A DNA stretch of 9,808 nucleotides, taken from assembly GCA_904502115.1 (NCBI GenBank), contig CAJGDW010000048.1, positions 1 through 9,808 of the forward strand. Direction: 5' to 3'. This DNA comes from Paludibacteraceae bacterium. GTDB taxonomy: Bacteria > Bacteroidota > Bacteroidia > Bacteroidales > Paludibacteraceae. Both the position numbers and the translations under genes were made by a program. This document shows positions 6,610-9,808 of the stretch, piece by piece. The notes beneath the pieces were generated by a model. The model was not told the DNA's origin. It saw nothing but the letters and a program-made list of their open reading frames with translations, and did not search any database. Position 1 is the first letter of the stretch; every line of letters starts with the position of its first letter.

Positions 6610-8565
6610 ATGGCAACATTAGAAAAAATCAGACAAAGAGGCGTGCTGCTAACCTGCATTATTGGTTTGGCATTGTTCCTCTTTATTTTTACTGGCGTAG
6701 ACTTTAACAGCTTGTTTGGTGAATCGCGTACATTGGTAGGCGAGGTAAACGGAACCAAACTAGAGATTGCAGAGTTTGAAGAACTAGTATCGCAAGCTAA
6801 AGTTTACTACCAAGGTAGAGTAGACGATAATCAATTGCGTGATTATGTATGGAACATGTGGATGCAAGAAGTTATCTATAATGATGCTTGCGAAGAAGCT
6901 GGTATTGTTGTTTCTGACCAAGAAGTGGCAGATTTCCTTACGATGTCAGTTCCTAACATCGATCAAATTAAATTGGCAGTAGAACAAGATCAAACGGGAG
7001 AAAGTAGTAAATATTGGGAATGGATGGAGCGTGAAGCACGTTTGCAATTGAAAGCTACTAAATACAACGCATTGGTGAATTCTTCCGTTAATACGAATAA
7101 CGTAGATGCTAAAGCCAATTACAATGCTGCAAAAGCGGCAAATATTGAATTTGCTCAAGTAAGTTATTTCTCTCAACCCGATTCTTTGTTCCCTGTTTCT
7201 GATACTGAAATAGAAGAGTATTACAATGCCAATAAAAACTTGTATACACAAAAACAAGAACAACGTGTCATCAAAACTTTGGTATTCCCTATTACTCCTT
7301 CTAAAGAAGATTATGCCAATGTAGAAGCATGGATAAATGGTTTGAAAGATGATTTTGCTACTTCGTCTGAATTTATTTCAATCGCTAAAATGAATTCTGA
7401 TGTTCCTTACAAGGATGTTGCACAATCAGCTAGCAAAATCGATCCTGATTTTAGAGGATTCGCGTTCGCTGGTCAAGCGGGTGATGTAATGGGTCCTGTG
7501 TTGATGGGTGATACTTACAAAATGGCTCGTATTGTAGAAACCGGTATTGTTGCACCAGACTCTGTTAAAGTACGTCATATTGTAGTGGAAGACAAAGCAT
7601 TGGCTGATAGTTTGGTACAAGTGCTAAAAGGTGGTGCTGATTTTGCTGCTGTAGCAAAAGAATATTCTGTATTAGGTTCTGGTGAAAATGGCGGCGAATT
7701 GGGTTGGATAAACGAAGAAGTGGATGTTGAATTTAGCAAAGTTTGCTACGCTGCTGAAATTAACGATATCTTTACTTATCCTCAAGGTACGTTGATTCAC
7801 GTTGTTCAAGTAACCGAAAAATCGCAACCTGTTGATAAGGTAAAACTTTGTGTATTGCAACGCAAGGTAGAAGCTGGTAACGAAACCACCGTTGGATTGT
7901 ATAACAAAGCTGCTCAATACATCGCTAATAATACAACTGCAGAAGCATTTGTTAATAACGCAAAAGCATCGGAAGGTTTGAATATTACTACCTTTACTGT
8001 TGCTAAAGATGCTGCACAAGTAGGAAGTATTCCATATTCTCGCAATATTCTTCGTTGGGCATTCGGTAGCGAAGCAAAACAAGTAACAGAAGAAGTATTT
8101 GAATGTGGTTCAAACTACGTAATTGCAATGCTTGATGAAGTATTAGAAGAGGGTGTTCTTCCATTAGAAGCAGTAAAAGAAAGAGTTAAATTGGCTGTTT
8201 TGAACGATAAAAAGGCGGCTAAAATTATAACTGATATGAAAGCTGCTGGAGATAACCTTTCGTCTTTAGGAATGGTGTTGATGGCACAAAACGTATCGTT
8301 TGCATCGGATCAAATTTCTAATATGGGTTATGAACCTATGGTTGCAGCTGCAATTCCAAATCTAATCAAAACCAAACAAATTCAATACGTAAAAGGTAAT
8401 GCAGGTGTTTATGCCATTAAATTGTTGTCTGAAGTGCCTCAAGCAGAATTCAATGCTACACAAGAAATAGAAATGGCTAATATGAAAAATGCAGCCGTAT
8501 CTAGCATCTGGATGTCGTTGAAAGATAAGGCAGAAATTATCGACAATCGCATTAATTTTTATTAA
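6610..8565 (+). CDS. ppiD: PpiD/SurA-like membrane-anchored peptidyl-prolyl isomerase
   Basis: 651 residues. A short basic cytoplasmic N-terminus (KIRQRG) is followed by one membrane helix (about 11-30) and no cleavage site, so the protein is anchored in the cytoplasmic membrane with its bulk in the periplasm, as in PpiD. Next comes a SurA_N-type chaperone region (about 40-215; VGEVNGTKL, then DQEVADFL). The recognisable parvulin domain is about 318-403: VRHIVV, GGADFAAVAKEYS, GENGGELGW and IHVVQV, keeping His323 and His397. Flanking segments at about 219-312 (KTLVFPI, GDVMGPV) and 405-510 (VGSIPYSRNILRWAF) look like degenerate copies of the same fold. The role is folding of newly exported envelope proteins; isomerase activity is not assured, since several PpiD parvulin domains are inactive. 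It has its own promoter and ends before a strong terminator. Arginine is mostly CGT/CGC, suggesting good expression. Confidence 0.88.
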   Translation: MATLEKIRQRGVLLTCIIGLALFLFIFTGVDFNSLFGESRTLVGEVNGTKLEIAEFEELVSQAKVYYQGRVDDNQLRDYVWNMWMQEVIYNDACEEAGIVVSDQEVADFLTMSVPNIDQIKLAVEQDQTGESSKYWEWMEREARLQLKATKYNALVNSSVNTNNVDAKANYNAAKAANIEFAQVSYFSQPDSLFPVSDTEIEEYYNANKNLYTQKQEQRVIKTLVFPITPSKEDYANVEAWINGLKDDFATSSEFISIAKMNSDVPYKDVAQSASKIDPDFRGFAFAGQAGDVMGPVLMGDTYKMARIVETGIVAPDSVKVRHIVVEDKALADSLVQVLKGGADFAAVAKEYSVLGSGENGGELGWINEEVDVEFSKVCYAAEINDIFTYPQGTLIHVVQVTEKSQPVDKVKLCVLQRKVEAGNETTVGLYNKAAQYIANNTTAEAFVNNAKASEGLNITTFTVAKDAAQVGSIPYSRNILRWAFGSEAKQVTEEVFECGSNYVIAMLDEVLEEGVLPLEAVKERVKLAVLNDKKAAKIITDMKAAGDNLSSLGMVLMAQNVSFASDQISNMGYEPMVAAAIPNLIKTKQIQYVKGNAGVYAIKLLSEVPQAEFNATQEIEMANMKNAAVSSIWMSLKDKAEIIDNRINFY

Positions 8566-8588
8566 CGAGTAGAACGGTAAAATGATAG

Positions 8589-8617
8589 AAACCGAGATGT
8601 ATGTCTCGGTTTTTTTT
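8589..8617 (+). terminator. rho-independent terminator after the PpiD-like gene
   Basis: A perfect 9-base inverted repeat, AAACCGAGA (8589-8597) and TCTCGGTTT (8604-8612), around a six-base loop TGTATG that may close by a further T-G pair, running into an eight-T tract (8610-8617). It lies 23 bases after the stop of the PpiD-like gene and is the only convincing intrinsic terminator in the window. Confidence 0.9.
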
Positions 8618-8620
8618 GTC

Positions 8621-8628
8621 TATATTTG
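8621..8628 (+). promoter_or_regulatory. Bacteroidota -7 box upstream of the helicase gene
   Basis: TATATTTG matches TAnnTTTG exactly and lies 17 bases before the helicase ATG, predicting a very short leader. No TTTG is found at the expected -33 distance, because that stretch is occupied by the terminator hairpin; the only TTTG upstream (8615-8618) is too close. A separate promoter is nevertheless expected after so strong a terminator. Confidence 0.5.
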
Positions 8629-8645
8629 CTTAACTTTAGGTTATT

Positions 8646-9808
8646 ATGTCTATTTCGCAATTAAATGAGTCGCAGAAAGCTGCAGTCATGTACAACGAAG
8701 GTCCTTCGTTGGTGATTGCTGGTGCTGGATCGGGTAAAACCCGTGTCTTGACCTACAAAATTGCCTATTTGCTAGAAGTGGTAGGGTTAAAGCCATATCA
8801 GATTCTAGCGCTTACGTTTACCAACAAGGCAGCGCGCGAAATGAAAGAGCGTATTGGACAAATGGTAGGTCCCGAAAAAGCGCAATATTTGGCAATGGGA
8901 ACCTTTCATGCGCAGTTCTCTAAAATATTGCGTACCGAGTCGCAGTACATTGGTTTACCTTCCGATTTTACGGTATACGATACAGCAGATGCTAAAAATC
9001 TGATCAAATCGATTGTCAAAGAAATGCAGTTAGACGAGAAAACCTACAAACCATCGGTGGTGTTATCGCGCATTTCGTCGGCAAAAAACAAGATGGTGAT
9101 GCCCCAGCAGTACGATGATGCGCACGGTCGATCGGTCGATTTTATGATGCGCATTCCCAAGGTAAGGGAAATCTACATTGAGTACCAACGTAGACTCAAA
9201 CAAGCAGGTGCCATGGACTTTGATGATATGCTTTGTTTGACCAATCAGTTGTTTATGCAGCATCCTGAGGTGCTAGAAAAGTACCAAAATAGGTTTCAGT
9301 ACATTTTGGTAGATGAGTACCAGGATACCAACTATGCGCAGTATTTGCTGTTAAAAGCGTTGGCAGAAAGACATCGTCGCATTTGTGTAGTAGGCGATGA
9401 TTCGCAAAGTATTTATGCTTTTCGTGGGGCGGATATCAGTAATATTTTGTATTTCCAAAAGCAGTACCCCGAATCCAAATTATTTAAGTTGGAGCAGAAT
9501 TATCGTTCTACAAAATATTTGGTAGAGGCAGCCAATAGCTTAATTGCTCACAACAAAGGACGTATTCCTAAGAAAGTATTCTCTGAAAACCAACAAGGAG
9601 AACCTTTGATGGTGTCGGAAGCTTATTCGGATATGGAAGAGGCCAATATGGTGGCCATGCGTGTGCTAGGTTTGTTGCGTAGTCACGAAGAAACGCGTGG
9701 TGAAATGGTGGTGTTGTACCGCATCAATGCGCAATCGCGTGTAATAGAAGATGCTTTCCGTTCGCAAGGCATTCCTTATAAGATTCATGGTGGACAATCG
9801 TTCTATCA
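8646..9808 (+). CDS. UvrD/PcrA-type superfamily 1A DNA helicase (3' end missing)
   Basis: The first 387 residues of a 3'-to-5' superfamily 1 helicase, open to the window edge with no stop. The ATG at 8646 places the Q-motif LNESQKAAV at residues 6-14, the normal position. Motifs in order: Walker A AGAGSGKT (25-32), Ia LTFTNKAAREMKERI, Walker B DEYQDT (Asp223, Glu224), III GDDSQSIYAFRGAD (from 250) and NYRST (285-289, motif IV), then VLYRINAQSRVIEDAF and YKIHGG near the edge. ATP hydrolysis drives unwinding in nucleotide-excision and mismatch repair or removal of blocked replication and recombination intermediates. PcrA, UvrD and Rep share all of these motifs; the missing C-terminal half would separate them, so I give no symbol. 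The gene starts a new transcription unit after the terminator. Confidence 0.95.
   Translation, partial: MSISQLNESQKAAVMYNEGPSLVIAGAGSGKTRVLTYKIAYLLEVVGLKPYQILALTFTNKAAREMKERIGQMVGPEKAQYLAMGTFHAQFSKILRTESQYIGLPSDFTVYDTADAKNLIKSIVKEMQLDEKTYKPSVVLSRISSAKNKMVMPQQYDDAHGRSVDFMMRIPKVREIYIEYQRRLKQAGAMDFDDMLCLTNQLFMQHPEVLEKYQNRFQYILVDEYQDTNYAQYLLLKALAERHRRICVVGDDSQSIYAFRGADISNILYFQKQYPESKLFKLEQNYRSTKYLVEAANSLIAHNKGRIPKKVFSENQQGEPLMVSEAYSDMEEANMVAMRVLGLLRSHEETRGEMVVLYRINAQSRVIEDAFRSQGIPYKIHGGQSFY

Noticed and set aside
7672..8082. A 136-codon open frame on the minus strand.
   Set aside because: It lies wholly inside the well-supported PpiD-like gene, is rich in Cys, Phe and Asn in the manner of reverse-complement shadows, and matches no family I recognise. 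The other minus-strand frames in the window (for example 92-421, 6946-7263 and 9063-9263) are rejected for the same reason.

Overview
The window is a gene-dense stretch of chromosome that most resembles the Bacteroidota, probably Bacteroidales. The evidence is moderately AT-rich DNA, promoter elements of the Bacteroidota type (-7 box TAnnTTTG/TAnnTTCG), little use of Shine-Dalgarno sequences, and protein families typical of that phylum: an outer-membrane protein with an SPYSRYG N-terminus, an LptC of the Bacteroidota type, and a large single-TM PpiD-like foldase. All nine protein-coding genes lie on the + strand. I see no rRNA, tRNA, CRISPR array, insertion sequence or phage gene.

Layout. (1) Positions 2-697 are the 3' two-thirds of tsaD (tRNA t6A synthesis), cut by the window edge. 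(2) It runs by a one-base stop/start overlap into a small exosortase/archaeosortase-family membrane protein (697-1317), which overlaps coaX (type III pantothenate kinase, 1301-2050), which in turn overlaps an outer-membrane beta-barrel gene (2029-3279). (3) After 41 bases come a secreted TPR protein (3321-4667), the lipoprotein LptC (4673-5272) and a CNNM/CorC-type membrane protein with CBS domains (5281-6531), almost without gaps. No terminator is visible from 1 to 6531, so this looks like one long co-oriented transcription unit with its promoter outside the window. (4) A good Bacteroidota-type promoter at 6539-6567 drives a PpiD/SurA-like peptidyl-prolyl isomerase (6610-8565), which ends at a strong rho-independent terminator (8589-8617). 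(5) A -7 box directly after the terminator starts a new unit with a UvrD/PcrA-type helicase (8646 to the window end, truncated).

Functionally, the centre of the window is mostly about building the cell envelope: an outer-membrane barrel, a periplasmic TPR protein, an LPS-transport component, a membrane transporter-like protein and a periplasmic-side foldase, with tsaD and coaX as housekeeping neighbours. The least expected gene is the exosortase homologue. It keeps the Cys, Arg and His expected of the active site but has no recognisable substrate or partner in the window. Most of the rest is ordinary core genome, and I found no convincing evidence of a wholly new system.
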